Shown here one piece after another: positions 43,699-52,937 of a DNA stretch of 64,000 nt. The DNA comes from Agilicoccus flavus. Lineage in GTDB: Bacteria; Actinomycetota; Actinomycetes; Actinomycetales; Dermatophilaceae. Each line of letters opens with the position of its first letter. Position 1 is the first letter of the stretch. Both the position numbers and the translations under genes were made by a program. Location: NCBI RefSeq assembly GCF_014857905.1, contig NZ_JACYXE010000005.1, positions 1-64,000 on the forward strand, in the 5' to 3' direction. The notes below the pieces were generated by a model. That model saw only the letters and a program-made list of their open reading frames with translations. It was not told the origin of the DNA and made no database searches.

Positions 43699-44565
43699 GT
43701 GAGCGATGCCCATCTCCTCCCGCCCGACCTCGTCGACGGCCTCGACGTCCACGACGCGACGCCGCTCTCGGGCGGCGACATCTCCGCCGCCTACCGGCTC
43801 GACACCGCCGACGGGCGCCTCTTCCTCAAGACCCACGACTCCCCCACGCCCGGCCTGTTCGAGCGGGAGTCCGCGGGTCTCCGGGCGCTCGCAGCGCACA
43901 CGCCCGAGCCGGTGCGGGTGCCGGAGGTGGTCCGCGAGAGCCCCCACGGGCTCGTCCTGGAGTGGATCGACCTCGGTGGGCGACGCGACCGGGCCACCGA
44001 GGCCGATTTCGGCCGCGCACTGGCGGGTCTGCACCGGACCACGCACGACACGTTCGGCGGGCTCGACGGTGTGACGTTCGGCTACCTCGGGTCCGCCGAG
44101 GTGGACCTCACGCCGAGCACCGACTGGGTCGAGTTCTACGTCGACCGCCGCGTCGGGCCGCTGCTCGACCGGGCGGTCCGCGAGGGCGCGATCGACCCCG
44201 GCGCGGCCGACCTGTTCGACCGCGTCCGCCCCCGCGCGGCCGAGCTGTGCGGCCCCGACGAGCCGCCCGCGCTCCTGCACGGCGACCTGTGGGCCGGCAA
44301 CCGCGTCGTCGACGCCGACGGCGTCAACTGGCTCATCGACCCCGCCGCGCACTGGGGTCACCGCGAGGTGGACCTCGCGATGATGCAGCTCTTCGGCGGG
44401 TTCGGCGACGCGTGCCTGTCGGCCTACGGCGAGGCCTACCCGCTCGCCGACGGCTGGTCGGACCGGGTGCCGTGGTACCAGCTCGTCCCCCTGCTCGTGC
44501 ACGCCATCCTCTTCGGCGGCCACTACGGTGCCGCCGCGACCCGCGTCCTCGCGCGATACGCCTGA
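43699..44565 (+). CDS. Fructosamine kinase family protein
   Basis: This 288-residue protein has the aminoglycoside-phosphotransferase-like kinase fold of the fructosamine/ketosamine-3-kinase family: LSGGDISAAYRLDTADGRLF, FLKTHDSPTPGLFERESAGL, then the catalytic loop LLHGDLWAGNRVVD and the metal-binding LIDPAAHWGHREVDLAMMQL. It phosphorylates glycated amines so that the sugar falls off, a protein- or metabolite-repair role. GTG 43699 follows AGAAGGA. A 54-bp tandem repeat array begins 15 nt after its stop. Confidence 0.92.
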   Translation: MSDAHLLPPDLVDGLDVHDATPLSGGDISAAYRLDTADGRLFLKTHDSPTPGLFERESAGLRALAAHTPEPVRVPEVVRESPHGLVLEWIDLGGRRDRATEADFGRALAGLHRTTHDTFGGLDGVTFGYLGSAEVDLTPSTDWVEFYVDRRVGPLLDRAVREGAIDPGAADLFDRVRPRAAELCGPDEPPALLHGDLWAGNRVVDADGVNWLIDPAAHWGHREVDLAMMQLFGGFGDACLSAYGEAYPLADGWSDRVPWYQLVPLLVHAILFGGHYGAAATRVLARYA

Positions 44566-44580
44566 CCGGGGGTCCGGCAA

Positions 44581-44872
44581 GCTCGCCTCCGCTCGCCGCA
44601 CAGCACCGTCTGTCGCGCTCACCGCGGCTCGCAAGCTCGCCTTCGTTCGCCGCACAGAACCTCCCGTCGCGCTCACTGCGGCTCGCCCGCTCGCCTTCGT
44701 TCGCCGCACAGAACCTCCCGTCGCGCTCACTGCGGCTCGCCCGCTCGCCTTCGTTCGCCGCACAGAACCTTCTGTCGCGCTCACTGCGGCTCGCCCGCTC
44801 GCCTTCGTTCGCCGCACAGAACCTTCTGTCGCGCTCACTGCGGCTCGCCCGCTCGCCTTCGTTCGCCGCTCG
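44581..44872. repeat. 54-bp tandem repeat array, five full units plus a partial one
   Basis: Units start at 44581, 44635, 44689, 44743 and 44797, with a partial unit at 44851, all 54 bp apart and over 90% alike; the later ones are nearly identical. Each contains CGCGCTCACTGCGGCTCG and GCCTTCGTTCGCCGCACAG. There are no unique spacers. A single copy in reverse orientation lies at 61034-61079. It sits between two co-oriented genes and could act as a terminator/attenuator series or a nucleoid-protein site. Confidence 0.9.
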
Positions 44873-44908
44873 ATGCCAGGCGGGCGGGGCCGGGCTAGGC
44901 TGCGGCGG

Positions 44909-46276
44909 GTGAGCGACGACCCCCTCGAGGCAGCCCCGGCTCCCGTGACCGGCGCGGACTTCGTGGCGGCGATCCGCAGTGCCGCCCCCTACGTGCACAC
45001 CCACCACGGCAAGACCTTCGTCATCGCGTTCCCGGGTGAGATCTGCCTGCGGGAGGACACCGACCGCCTGCTCGCCGACATCGCGCTGCTGTCGGGGCTC
45101 GGGGTGCGCCTCGTCCTCGTGCACGGCGCGCGCCCGCAGATCGACGCCGAGCTCGCGATCCGCGGCCTGACCGCACGGTTCGAGGGCGACCTGCGGGTCA
45201 CCGACGAGGCGGCGATGCAGGCCGTCAAGGCCGCCGTCGGCGTCCTGCGCATGGACATCGAGGCACGGCTGAGCTGCAGCCTCGCGAACACGTCCATGGC
45301 CGGCTCGCGCCTCAAGGTCGTCGGCGGGACGTGGGTCACCGCCCGGCCGGTCGGCGTACGGGGCGGCGTCGACCACCTGCTCACCGGGGACGTGCGCGGC
45401 GTCGACATCGCCGAGATCCGCCGCGAGCTCGACACCGACCGGATCGTGCTCATCTCGCCGGTCGGGTACTCACCGACCGGCGAGGCGTTCAACCTGCGCA
45501 ACGCCGACGTCGCCGAGGCCGTCGCCGCGGGGCTCGGCGCCGACAAGCTCATCTTCGTCATCGAGTCCGAGCCCGGCTCGTGGCGGCTCGCGCTCGACGC
45601 GGGCGACGCCGGCCAGCTGGGGATCGGCGCGGCCGAGGGGATCCTCGCCTCCGAGATGGAGGAGCGCAACCTCTCCCCCGAGGACCGCAACTGCGTGCGG
45701 GCGGCCCTGTCGGCGTGCCGGTCGGGGGTGCGTCGCGTGCACCTCATCGGGACCGCAGGCGCGAGTCCCCTGCTGCGCGAGCTGTACACGCGCGACGGCT
45801 GCGGGCTGATGATCTCCATGCAGGACGACTACGAGTCCACCCGCGACGCGACGATCGACGACGTCGCGGGCATCATGGCGCTCATCGCGCCGCTCGAGCG
45901 CTCCGGTGCGCTGCTGCCCCGCAGCCGCGAACAGCTCGAGCTCGACATCGACAGCTTCTCGGTCGTCGTGCGCGACGGGACGGTCATCGCGTGCAACTCC
46001 CTCATCGACTACCCCGACGACGACGCGGTCGAGTTCGCCTGCGTGGCCGTCCACCCCGACTATCGCGGGCAGGACCTCGGGGCCGTGCTCCTGCGCCGCG
46101 CCCGCAAGCTCGCCCGCGCGCGGGGGCGCCGACGGGTGCTCGCCCTCACGACGTTCGCCCCACACTGGTTCATCGAGCACGGCTTCGTGCGCGGCGCACG
46201 CACCGACCTCCCGCGCCGGCGCCAGGACGCCTACGACCCCGCGCGCAACTCGATCGTCCTCGTCGACCGGCTCTGA
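44909..46276 (+). CDS. argA: N-acetylglutamate synthase, long ArgA form
   Basis: The 455-residue protein has the two-domain architecture of classical ArgA. The N-terminal amino-acid-kinase-like domain carries HHGKTFVIAFPGEICL, LVLVHGARPQIDAELA, ISPVGYSPTGEAFNLRNADV and RVHLIGTAGASPLLRELYT. The C-terminal GNAT domain carries FACVAVHPDYRGQDLGAVLL and FIEHGFVRG. It acetylates glutamate with acetyl-CoA, the first arginine step, with arginine sensed by the kinase-like domain. This long form is typical of proteobacteria; actinobacteria usually rely on ArgJ or a short synthase. TAGGCT ends 7 nt before the GTG, suggesting a leaderless transcript. Confidence 0.93.
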   Translation: MSDDPLEAAPAPVTGADFVAAIRSAAPYVHTHHGKTFVIAFPGEICLREDTDRLLADIALLSGLGVRLVLVHGARPQIDAELAIRGLTARFEGDLRVTDEAAMQAVKAAVGVLRMDIEARLSCSLANTSMAGSRLKVVGGTWVTARPVGVRGGVDHLLTGDVRGVDIAEIRRELDTDRIVLISPVGYSPTGEAFNLRNADVAEAVAAGLGADKLIFVIESEPGSWRLALDAGDAGQLGIGAAEGILASEMEERNLSPEDRNCVRAALSACRSGVRRVHLIGTAGASPLLRELYTRDGCGLMISMQDDYESTRDATIDDVAGIMALIAPLERSGALLPRSREQLELDIDSFSVVVRDGTVIACNSLIDYPDDDAVEFACVAVHPDYRGQDLGAVLLRRARKLARARGRRRVLALTTFAPHWFIEHGFVRGARTDLPRRRQDAYDPARNSIVLVDRL

Positions 46277-46314
46277 GGCCGGCGTTCCTGGTCGGGAACG
46301 GCGGTCTCGTCAAC

Positions 46315-46433
46315 CGAAGAACCGTTCCGACGACATCGACGCGCCACCGATCCGGCGGCGACGGGCATCACCGCAGGTCAGCGCGTTGCCCTCGTTTCTG
46401 GTCTCCGGTCCATGTCGTCGGGACGGTTCTTCG
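46315..46433. mobile_element. MITE-like element, copy B (22-bp terminal inverted repeats)
   Basis: Arms 46315-46336 and 46412-46433 are inverted repeats with 21 of 22 matches (GAAGAACCGTTCCGACGACA type). They match the arms of the element at 32955-33084. The interior differs, so only the ends are conserved, as in elements mobilised in trans. No gene inside; it fills the gap after argA. Confidence 0.72.
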
Positions 46434-46521
46434 ATCCCCGGCACCTCGTGGAACGTGGCACCTCCGGGGCGGGGGCGGGGAGGGGGGCAGAGGCGACGGG
46501 CGGGACGGGCATACTCGGCGC

Positions 46522-47037
46522 ATGTCCCTGAGCGAGACCGACCTGCAGTTCCTCACCCGCGCCGTGGATCTCGCCGAGCGGGCCGTCGGCACGGGCGACG
46601 AACCGTTCGGTTCGGTGCTCGTCTCCGAGGGCGGACGCGTCCTCTTCGAGGACCACAACCACGTGGCCGGCGGCGACGCCACGCAGCACCCGGAGTTCGC
46701 CATCGCCCGGTGGGCGGCGCAGCGGCTGTCCTCCGAGCAGCGGGCGCCGGCGACGGTCTACACCTCGGGCGAGCACTGCCCCATGTGCGCGGCCGCCCAC
46801 GGCTGGGTCGGCCTGGGCCGGATCGTCTACGCCTCGTCGTCGGAGCAGCTCGGGGGCTGGCTGCGCGAGCTGGGCGTGCCCGCGGGGCCGGTCGCGCCCC
46901 TGCCCGTCCGTGAGGTCGTGCCGGGCCTCGAGGTCGACGGCCCCGCACCGACGCTCGCCGCCTGGGTCCGCGACCTGCACGCCCGCCGCCACTCCGGGCC
47001 CGCGGCGCCGGGGGCCGCGGGGGACCAGGAGTCCTAG
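46522..47037 (+). CDS. Nucleoside/guanine deaminase-like zinc enzyme
   Basis: This 171-residue protein of the cytidine deaminase-like fold starts LSETDLQFLTRAVDLAERAV. It has EPFGSVLVSEGGRVL, the zinc ligand and catalytic glutamate in QHPEFAIARW, and the Cys pair in SGEHCPMCAAAHGW. The H-P-E form instead of H-A-E resembles some guanine/tRNA-type or pterin deaminases. The exact base is unknown. CATACT ends 6 nt before ATG 46522, so the message is probably leaderless. A hairpin follows the stop. Confidence 0.88.
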   Translation: MSLSETDLQFLTRAVDLAERAVGTGDEPFGSVLVSEGGRVLFEDHNHVAGGDATQHPEFAIARWAAQRLSSEQRAPATVYTSGEHCPMCAAAHGWVGLGRIVYASSSEQLGGWLRELGVPAGPVAPLPVREVVPGLEVDGPAPTLAAWVRDLHARRHSGPAAPGAAGDQES

Positions 47038-47055
47038 GACCCGGTCACCGGGTCC
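47037..47055. terminator. Hairpin between convergent deaminase and DinB-fold genes
   Basis: GGACCCGG-TCA-CCGGGTCC is a perfect 8-bp stem right at the deaminase stop codon. Confidence 0.7.
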
Positions 47056-47072
47056 CGGCCGACCTCGGGGCG

Positions 47073-47729
47073 TCAGGCCGCCAGTCGGCGGCGCAGCGTC
47101 GCGGCGCCGGGTCCGTCGAGCTCGGGCAGCGTCACCGCGCGCCCGGAGATCGCCAGGGCGAGGGCCTCACCGGTCCCCGTCACGGTCTCGCCCTCGCCCC
47201 AGAACCGGTCGAGGTCGGTCGCGACGAGCCGGAGGCCGCGGGACCGCTCCCGCGGGATGTAGCCCCGCGCCCCCGACGAGACGAGGAAGTCGATCGTCGG
47301 GCCCCACGCCCGAGTGGACGGGCCGACCGACGACCCGAGTGGGCGGGCGATGTCCCGCAGATGGATGCACGTGTCCGACATCGGGCCGAGCACGCCGGTC
47401 ATCGGCACCCGCAGCCGCGTCGCGGCGCGGCCCCGCAACCCCGCGACGAGCTCTTCGGTCGGCCGCGCGGCCACCGACCGCGTGCTCTCGTCCATGAGCC
47501 GGTCGAGGTCGCCCCGGTAGCGGACCACCTCGCGGATCACGCTGGGCCACCGCCAGTCCCGCTCCAGCGGGTCCAGCAGGTGCGCCGCCACCTCGCGCAT
47601 CGTCCACCCGGCGCACAGGCTGGGCGTCTCCCACTGCTCCGGCGTGAGCCCGGCGAGGAGGTCGGCGGTGCGGAGCCGGTTCTCCTCGGCGATGCGGTGG
47701 GCGTCCTCAAGATCGGGGCGGGAGCGCAT
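47073..47729 (-). CDS. Maleylpyruvate isomerase-type mycothiol-dependent family protein
   Basis: The 218-residue protein has the DinB/MDMPI N-terminal signature LLAGLTPEQWETPSLCAGWT then MREVAAHLLDPLERDW, where His and the surrounding residues bind a divalent metal, and a helical C-terminal half. Family members use mycothiol, the actinobacterial thiol, for isomerisation or thiol transfer. The substrate here is unknown. TAGGGT ends 7 nt before ATG 47729, so a leaderless message is likely. It lies 71 nt downstream of purL on the same strand. Confidence 0.85.
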   Translation of the reverse strand: MRSRPDLEDAHRIAEENRLRTADLLAGLTPEQWETPSLCAGWTMREVAAHLLDPLERDWRWPSVIREVVRYRGDLDRLMDESTRSVAARPTEELVAGLRGRAATRLRVPMTGVLGPMSDTCIHLRDIARPLGSSVGPSTRAWGPTIDFLVSSGARGYIPRERSRGLRLVATDLDRFWGEGETVTGTGEALALAISGRAVTLPELDGPGAATLRRRLAA

Positions 47730-47800
47730 GCGACCGACCCTACCGACGGGGCCGCCGGCCGCGGCCCCTTCGGCGGGCCCGGAGCGGGCCGCGCGCGACG

Positions 47801-50800
47801 TCACCCCACGTGCACGCGGGCGTTGCGGAACATCCGCAGCCAGGGGCTCTCGGCGTCGATCGGCCCGTCGGTCCACGACATCTGCACGTTGCGCTGCACC
47901 CGCTCGGGGTGCGGCATCATCGCCGTGAAGCGGCCGTCGGGGGTGGTCACGGCCGTCAGGCCGCCGGGCGAGCCGTTGGGGTTGGCGGGGTAGGTCGTGG
48001 CGGGACCGCCGGCCGGTCCGGGGTCGACGAAGCGCATCGCCGCCCGGACGGCCGACGCGTCGCCGCGGGCGGAGAAGTCGGCGCGGCCCTCGCCGTGCGC
48101 GACGGCGATGGGCAGGCGCGAGCCCGCCATCCCCGCGAAGAAGAGCGACGGGGAGTCGAGCACCTCGACCTGCGAGAGCCGCGCCTCGTACTGCTCGGAG
48201 GCGTTGCGGGTGAACCGCGGCCAGGCGTCGGCGCCGGGGATGAGCCGCGCGAGGGCCGCGAACATCTGGCAGCCGTTGCAGATCCCGAGGCCGAACGTGT
48301 CGGGCCGGTCGAAGAACGCCCCGAACGCGTCGGTGAGGCGGGGGTCGAAGAGGACCGACCGGGCCCACCCCTCCCCCGCGCCGAGCGTGTCGCCGTAGGA
48401 GAACCCGCCGCACGCGACGAGGCCCACCACCTCGGCGAGGTCGAACCGGCCCGCCTGCAGGTCGGTCATGTGGACGTCGTAGGCGTCGAAGCCGGCGCGG
48501 TCGAACGCGAATGCCGTCTCGACGTGGCTGTTGACGCCCTGCTCGCGCAGGATCGCGACCCTGGGCCGCGCACCCCGGTTGAGGTAGGGGGCGGCGACGT
48601 CGTCGCGCGGGTCGAAGGTGGGGGCGACGACGAGACCGGGTCGGTCGGCCCCGAACCCCTCGTGCTCCTCGCGCGCGCACTCCGGGCGGTCGCGCAGCTC
48701 CGCGATCCGCCACGACGGCTCGTCCCACTCCCGGGCGAGGTCGGCCAGCGGCTCGTCGAGGACCTCGTCGGCCACCTCGACGCGGACGCGGCGCTGCTCG
48801 CCGGCGGCGCCGATCCGCCGCGCGAGGTCGCCGAGGCCGTGGCGGCCGAGGACGGCGACGGCGTCCTCGGCGCGCCCGGCGGGCACCCCGAGGACGACCC
48901 CGAGCTCCTCGGCGAAGAGTGCGGCCCGCGAGCCCACCCGGGCCTCGATCCCGACGCCGCCGGCGAACGCCATCTCGGACAGCACCGCCCACAGGCCACC
49001 GTCGGAGCGGTCGTGGAAGGCGGTGAGCAGCCCCTCGCGACGCAGGTCGGCGAGGGCGGCGACGAGCGCGACGAGCCGCGCGCGGTCGTCGAGGTCGGGC
49101 ACGACACCCCCGAACTGTGCGGCGGTCTGCGCGAGGATCGAGCCGCCGAGACGGTCGGCCCCGGCACCGAGGTCGACGAGGACGAGCTCGTCGCCCGCCC
49201 CCACCTGCGGGGTGAGGGTGCCGCGCACGTCGGGCAGCGAGGCGAACGCCGTGACGACGAGCGAGACCGGCGAGGTCACCTGGTGGCCGCGCCCGTCGTC
49301 GTCGGTCCAGCGGGTGCGCATCGACAGGGAGTCCTTGCCGACGGGGATCGAGACCCCGAGCGCGGGGCACAGCTCCATGGCGACGGCGTGGACGGTGTCG
49401 TAGAGCGCCGCGTCCTCGCCGGGCTCGCCGCAGGCCGCCATCCAGTTGGCCGACAGCTTGACCCCGCGCAGCGAGTCCACCGGCGCCGCCAGGAGGTTCG
49501 TCAGCGCCTCGCCGACGGCCATGCGCCCCGAGGCGGGTGCGTCGACCGCGGCGAGCGGCATCCGCTCCCCGCTGCTCATCGCCTGGCCGGCGAACCCGAC
49601 GTGGTCGCTCAGCGTCACCGCGACGTCGGCCACCGGCACCTGGTGGGGTCCGACCATCTGGTCGCGGTGGGTGAGGCCGCCGACGGTCCGGTCGGCGATC
49701 GTCACGAGGAAGCGCTTCGAGGCGACGCTCGGGTGCCGCAGCACCGCGTACGCCGTCGCGCGCAGGTCGAGGCCGGCGGGGTCGAACGCGGGCACGCGGC
49801 GCTCGACCCGCCGCGCGTCCCGCGTCATCCGCGGCGGCTTGCCGAGCAGGACCTCCATCGGCATGTCGACGGGCGCGTCGTCGCCCTCGCCGGCGAGGAC
49901 GAGCTGCCCGTCGTCGCGGGCCACGCCCACGACGGCGAACGGGCAGCGCTCGCGCTCGCACAGCGCGGCGAAGGCGGTCAACGACTCCGGCGCGAGGGCG
50001 AGGACGTACCGTTCCTGGCTCTCGTTGCACCAGATCTCCTTGGGCGCGAGGCCCGACTCCTCGAGCGGCACGGCCGACAGGTCGAACCGGGCGCCCATGC
50101 CCGCGTCGTCGACGAGCTCGGGGAACGCGTTGCTCAGCCCGCCCGCCCCGACGTCGTGGATCGCGAGGATCGGGTTGTCCGCCCCGAGCGCCCAGCAGTG
50201 GTTGATGACCTCCTGCGCGCGCCGCTCCATCTCGGGGTTGCCGCGCTGGACGGAGTCGAAGTCGAGCTCGGCGGCGTTCGCGCCCGAGGCCATCGAGCTC
50301 GCCGCGCCGCCGCCCATCCCGATCCGCATGCCGGGCCCGCCGAGCTGCACGAGCAGCGAGCCCGCGCCGAAGCGCACCTTGGCCGTCTGCGACGCGCTGA
50401 TCGACCCGAGGCCGCCGGCGCTCATGATCGGCTTGTGGAAGCCGCGGCGGACGCCGTCGACCTCCTGCTCGTACACGCGGAAGAACCCGCCGAGCCCGGG
50501 CCGGCCGAACTCGTTGTTGAACGCCGCCGCCCCGATCGGGCCCTCGAGCATGATGTCGAGGGGGCCGGCGAGGTGGCCCGGCGCGGCCGCCGGGCCCCGC
50601 TCCCACGGCTCGTCGGTGCCGGGCAGGTGCAGGTTGCTCACGGCGAACCCGACGAGCCCCGCCTTGGGCGCCGAACCGCGGCCGGTGGCACCCTCGTCGC
50701 GGATCTCGCCGCCGGCGCCGGTCGCGGCGCCGGGGAACGGCGAGATCGCCGTGGGGTGGTTGTGCGTCTCGACCTTCATGAGCACGTGGACGTCGTCCTC

Positions 50801-51682
50801 GCGGGCGGCGTACCGGCTCGGGCCGCCCGGGTCGCCCTCCGGGAGCCAGCGGGTCGCGCGGCCGCCGGCCATGATCGACGCGTTGTCCGCGTACGCGACG
50901 ACCGTGCCGTCGCCGGCGACGTCCTCGGTGTGGCGGATCATCCCGAACAGCGAGCGCGGCTGCGGCTGCCCGTCGAGGACGACGTCGGCGTTGAAGATCT
51001 TGTGGCGGCAGTGCTCGCTGTTGGCCTGCGCGAACATCATGAGCTCGACGTCGGAAGGGTTGCGGCCCAGGCCGCGGAAGGCCGCGTCGAGGTAGTCGAT
51101 CTCGTCGTCCGAGAGCGCGAGACCGAACGCCGCGTCGGCCTCCACGAGGGCCTCCCGGCCCCGGGCCAGGACATCGACGCGCTCCATCGGTTGCGGGTCG
51201 CGGGGGTCGAACAGGAGCGCGGCCGCCTCGGGGCTCGGCAGGGGCGTCTCGGTCATGCGGTCGTGCAGGAGGTCGGCGCAGGCGGCCCGCTCGACGTCCG
51301 ACAGGCGCGCGCCGTCCTCGACCGTCAGGACGTGCTCGGTGACGCGCTCGACCCTCTGCACCGCCAGCCCGCAGGAGTGGGCGATGTCGGTCGCCTTGCT
51401 CGCCCACGGCGAGATCGTGCCCAGCCGGGGGGCGACGACGATCCGCGTGCCCTCCTCCGGGCCGCCGTAGGGGTCGCCGTACGTGAGGAGGGCGGTCAGC
51501 GCCGCGCGCTGCTCGGGCGTGGGCTCGGCGTCGGCCGCGACCCAGTGCACGTACCGCGCGGCGACCCCCGTGACCTGGGGCGCGATCGTGCGCAGGCGGC
51601 GCAGCAGCGCGGCCGCCCGGAAGTCGGAGAGGGCGGCGCCGCCCGGGTAGGTCGTGAGCACGTGGGCGGGCGACGGGGCCAT
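47801..51682 (-). CDS. purL: Phosphoribosylformylglycinamidine synthase, single-chain large form
   Basis: The 1293-residue protein has every module of the large FGAM synthase in one chain. It has an N-terminal PurS-like region, two AIRS-type halves ([91 protein letters not shown]) and a C-terminal glutaminase with [12 protein letters not shown] (Cys about 1135) and [10 protein letters not shown]. Most actinobacteria instead use separate PurS, PurQ and small PurL. ATG 51682 is annotated; a GTG two codons upstream, closer to AGGAGA, is also possible. Confidence 0.96.
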   Translation of the reverse strand: MAPSPAHVLTTYPGGAALSDFRAAALLRRLRTIAPQVTGVAARYVHWVAADAEPTPEQRAALTALLTYGDPYGGPEEGTRIVVAPRLGTISPWASKATDIAHSCGLAVQRVERVTEHVLTVEDGARLSDVERAACADLLHDRMTETPLPSPEAAALLFDPRDPQPMERVDVLARGREALVEADAAFGLALSDDEIDYLDAAFRGLGRNPSDVELMMFAQANSEHCRHKIFNADVVLDGQPQPRSLFGMIRHTEDVAGDGTVVAYADNASIMAGGRATRWLPEGDPGGPSRYAAREDDVHVLMKVETHNHPTAISPFPGAATGAGGEIRDEGATGRGSAPKAGLVGFAVSNLHLPGTDEPWERGPAAAPGHLAGPLDIMLEGPIGAAAFNNEFGRPGLGGFFRVYEQEVDGVRRGFHKPIMSAGGLGSISASQTAKVRFGAGSLLVQLGGPGMRIGMGGGAASSMASGANAAELDFDSVQRGNPEMERRAQEVINHCWALGADNPILAIHDVGAGGLSNAFPELVDDAGMGARFDLSAVPLEESGLAPKEIWCNESQERYVLALAPESLTAFAALCERERCPFAVVGVARDDGQLVLAGEGDDAPVDMPMEVLLGKPPRMTRDARRVERRVPAFDPAGLDLRATAYAVLRHPSVASKRFLVTIADRTVGGLTHRDQMVGPHQVPVADVAVTLSDHVGFAGQAMSSGERMPLAAVDAPASGRMAVGEALTNLLAAPVDSLRGVKLSANWMAACGEPGEDAALYDTVHAVAMELCPALGVSIPVGKDSLSMRTRWTDDDGRGHQVTSPVSLVVTAFASLPDVRGTLTPQVGAGDELVLVDLGAGADRLGGSILAQTAAQFGGVVPDLDDRARLVALVAALADLRREGLLTAFHDRSDGGLWAVLSEMAFAGGVGIEARVGSRAALFAEELGVVLGVPAGRAEDAVAVLGRHGLGDLARRIGAAGEQRRVRVEVADEVLDEPLADLAREWDEPSWRIAELRDRPECAREEHEGFGADRPGLVVAPTFDPRDDVAAPYLNRGARPRVAILREQGVNSHVETAFAFDRAGFDAYDVHMTDLQAGRFDLAEVVGLVACGGFSYGDTLGAGEGWARSVLFDPRLTDAFGAFFDRPDTFGLGICNGCQMFAALARLIPGADAWPRFTRNASEQYEARLSQVEVLDSPSLFFAGMAGSRLPIAVAHGEGRADFSARGDASAVRAAMRFVDPGPAGGPATTYPANPNGSPGGLTAVTTPDGRFTAMMPHPERVQRNVQMSWTDGPIDAESPWLRMFRNARVHVG

Positions 51683-51809
51683 CGGCACGGGTCTCCTGGG
51701 CTGGAGGCGAAGGGGTCGACCCCAGGCTAGTTGCCCGGCTCCGGGAGCGGTCGGGCCGTCCGCGCCGGAGGCGGGGGCGGCCGCCCGATGACCGGGCGCC
51801 TCGCCCCCG

Positions 51810-52046
51810 TCAGCCGGCCCGGCCCGACCCGAGGCGGGGGAACGGTTCGAGGGAGAAGACGACCTCGACGGGCACCTCGAAGTGCGCGGCGAGCTGCAGC
51901 GCGAGCGTGAGGCTGGGCGCGTACTCGCCCCGTTCGAGGTAGCCGATCGTCTGGTAGTGCACGCCGAGGGCGTCGGCGAGGTCGCGGCGGCTGATGCCGC
52001 GCTCGGCGCGCAGCATCGCGATCCGGTTGTGGATCTGTTCGGGCAT
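51810..52046 (-). CDS. Small XRE-type helix-turn-helix regulator
   Basis: This 78-residue protein is essentially one Cro/CI-type domain: [40 protein letters not shown] and [20 protein letters not shown]. Such YgzD/YozG-like mini-regulators often accompany ABC exporters. Here it starts 12 nt after the permease stop and is last in the ABC operon, suggesting local control of the transporter. Signal unknown. Confidence 0.9.
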   Translation of the reverse strand: MPEQIHNRIAMLRAERGISRRDLADALGVHYQTIGYLERGEYAPSLTLALQLAAHFEVPVEVVFSLEPFPRLGSGRAG

Positions 52047-52058
52047 GACCGGCGCCGC

Positions 52059-52937
52059 TCAGTAGCCGCGCGCGAGGACGCGGTCGCGCGCCTCCTCGAG
52101 CTGCGATCCCGATTGCCGCCGGGCCATGCGGCGCAGCGCGGCGGGGGCGAGGAGCAGCCCGAGGAGGGTCCAGCCGCCGAGCACGGCCACCGTCTCGAGC
52201 ACGTGCCACGACTGCCCGAGCTCGAGGGAGACCGCCTCTGGGGGCAGAACCGCGTGCCGCAGCCCGAGGCCGATCCAGTACACGGGCAGGGCCTGAGCGA
52301 CGACCTCCAGCCACCCGGGCAGGGAGGAGATCGGGTAGAAGACGCCGCTGATCGCGAGCAGGGCGTAGAGGCCGATGGCGAGCGTCCACAGCAACATCGC
52401 GTTGCGCAGCAGCGCTCCGCAGAGCGCCCCGAACGGCAGCGTCGCGGTGAGGCCGAGCACGCTGACCCACAGCAGCGTCCACCACCCACCGGCCGAGGCG
52501 GGCGTCACGCCGTCGAAGAACGGGGCGGCCGCCGCCATGAGCAGCAGCATCGGGCCCAGCGCGGTGCCCGCCGTGACGAGGACGTCACCGAGGAGCCGGC
52601 TCGTCACCCCTCCGGGGATCGTCTTGGCGCGCAGCAGGGTGCCGTCGTCGCGTTCGGTGATGAGCTGGCCGGCGATGCCCGGGAGCCCCGAGGTGACGAG
52701 CGTCATCACGAGGATGCCGGGCACCCCGAGCTGGGCGATGCTCATCGCGCTGTCCATGACCGGCGCGTCGCGCAGGAAGGACAGGCCGATGAGGCCGACC
52801 GCGGGCAGGAAGAGCCAGCTCGCGAGCATCGGCGACAGGAGCTGGATGCGCAGCTCGATCGCCGTCTGCCGCAGCGCGCCACGCAGGACCGCGCCGATGC
52901 GGGCCGCGAACGACGGGGGGAACGCCGGGGCACTCAT
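52059..52937 (-). CDS. ABC-2 type transporter permease
   Basis: The 292-residue membrane protein has six hydrophobic segments. It has the typical ABC-2 arrangement, including [39 protein letters not shown] (coupling region) and [20 protein letters not shown]. The ATG at 52937 overlaps the ATPase stop (ATGA). With the ATPase it should form an exporter for a drug, lipid or antibiotic. Substrate unknown. Confidence 0.9.
   Translation of the reverse strand: MSAPAFPPSFAARIGAVLRGALRQTAIELRIQLLSPMLASWLFLPAVGLIGLSFLRDAPVMDSAMSIAQLGVPGILVMTLVTSGLPGIAGQLITERDDGTLLRAKTIPGGVTSRLLGDVLVTAGTALGPMLLLMAAAAPFFDGVTPASAGGWWTLLWVSVLGLTATLPFGALCGALLRNAMLLWTLAIGLYALLAISGVFYPISSLPGWLEVVAQALPVYWIGLGLRHAVLPPEAVSLELGQSWHVLETVAVLGGWTLLGLLLAPAALRRMARRQSGSQLEEARDRVLARGY

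Noticed and set aside
44581-44872. Considered as a CRISPR array
   Set aside because: Units abut with no unique spacers and no cas genes are nearby; it is a plain tandem repeat.
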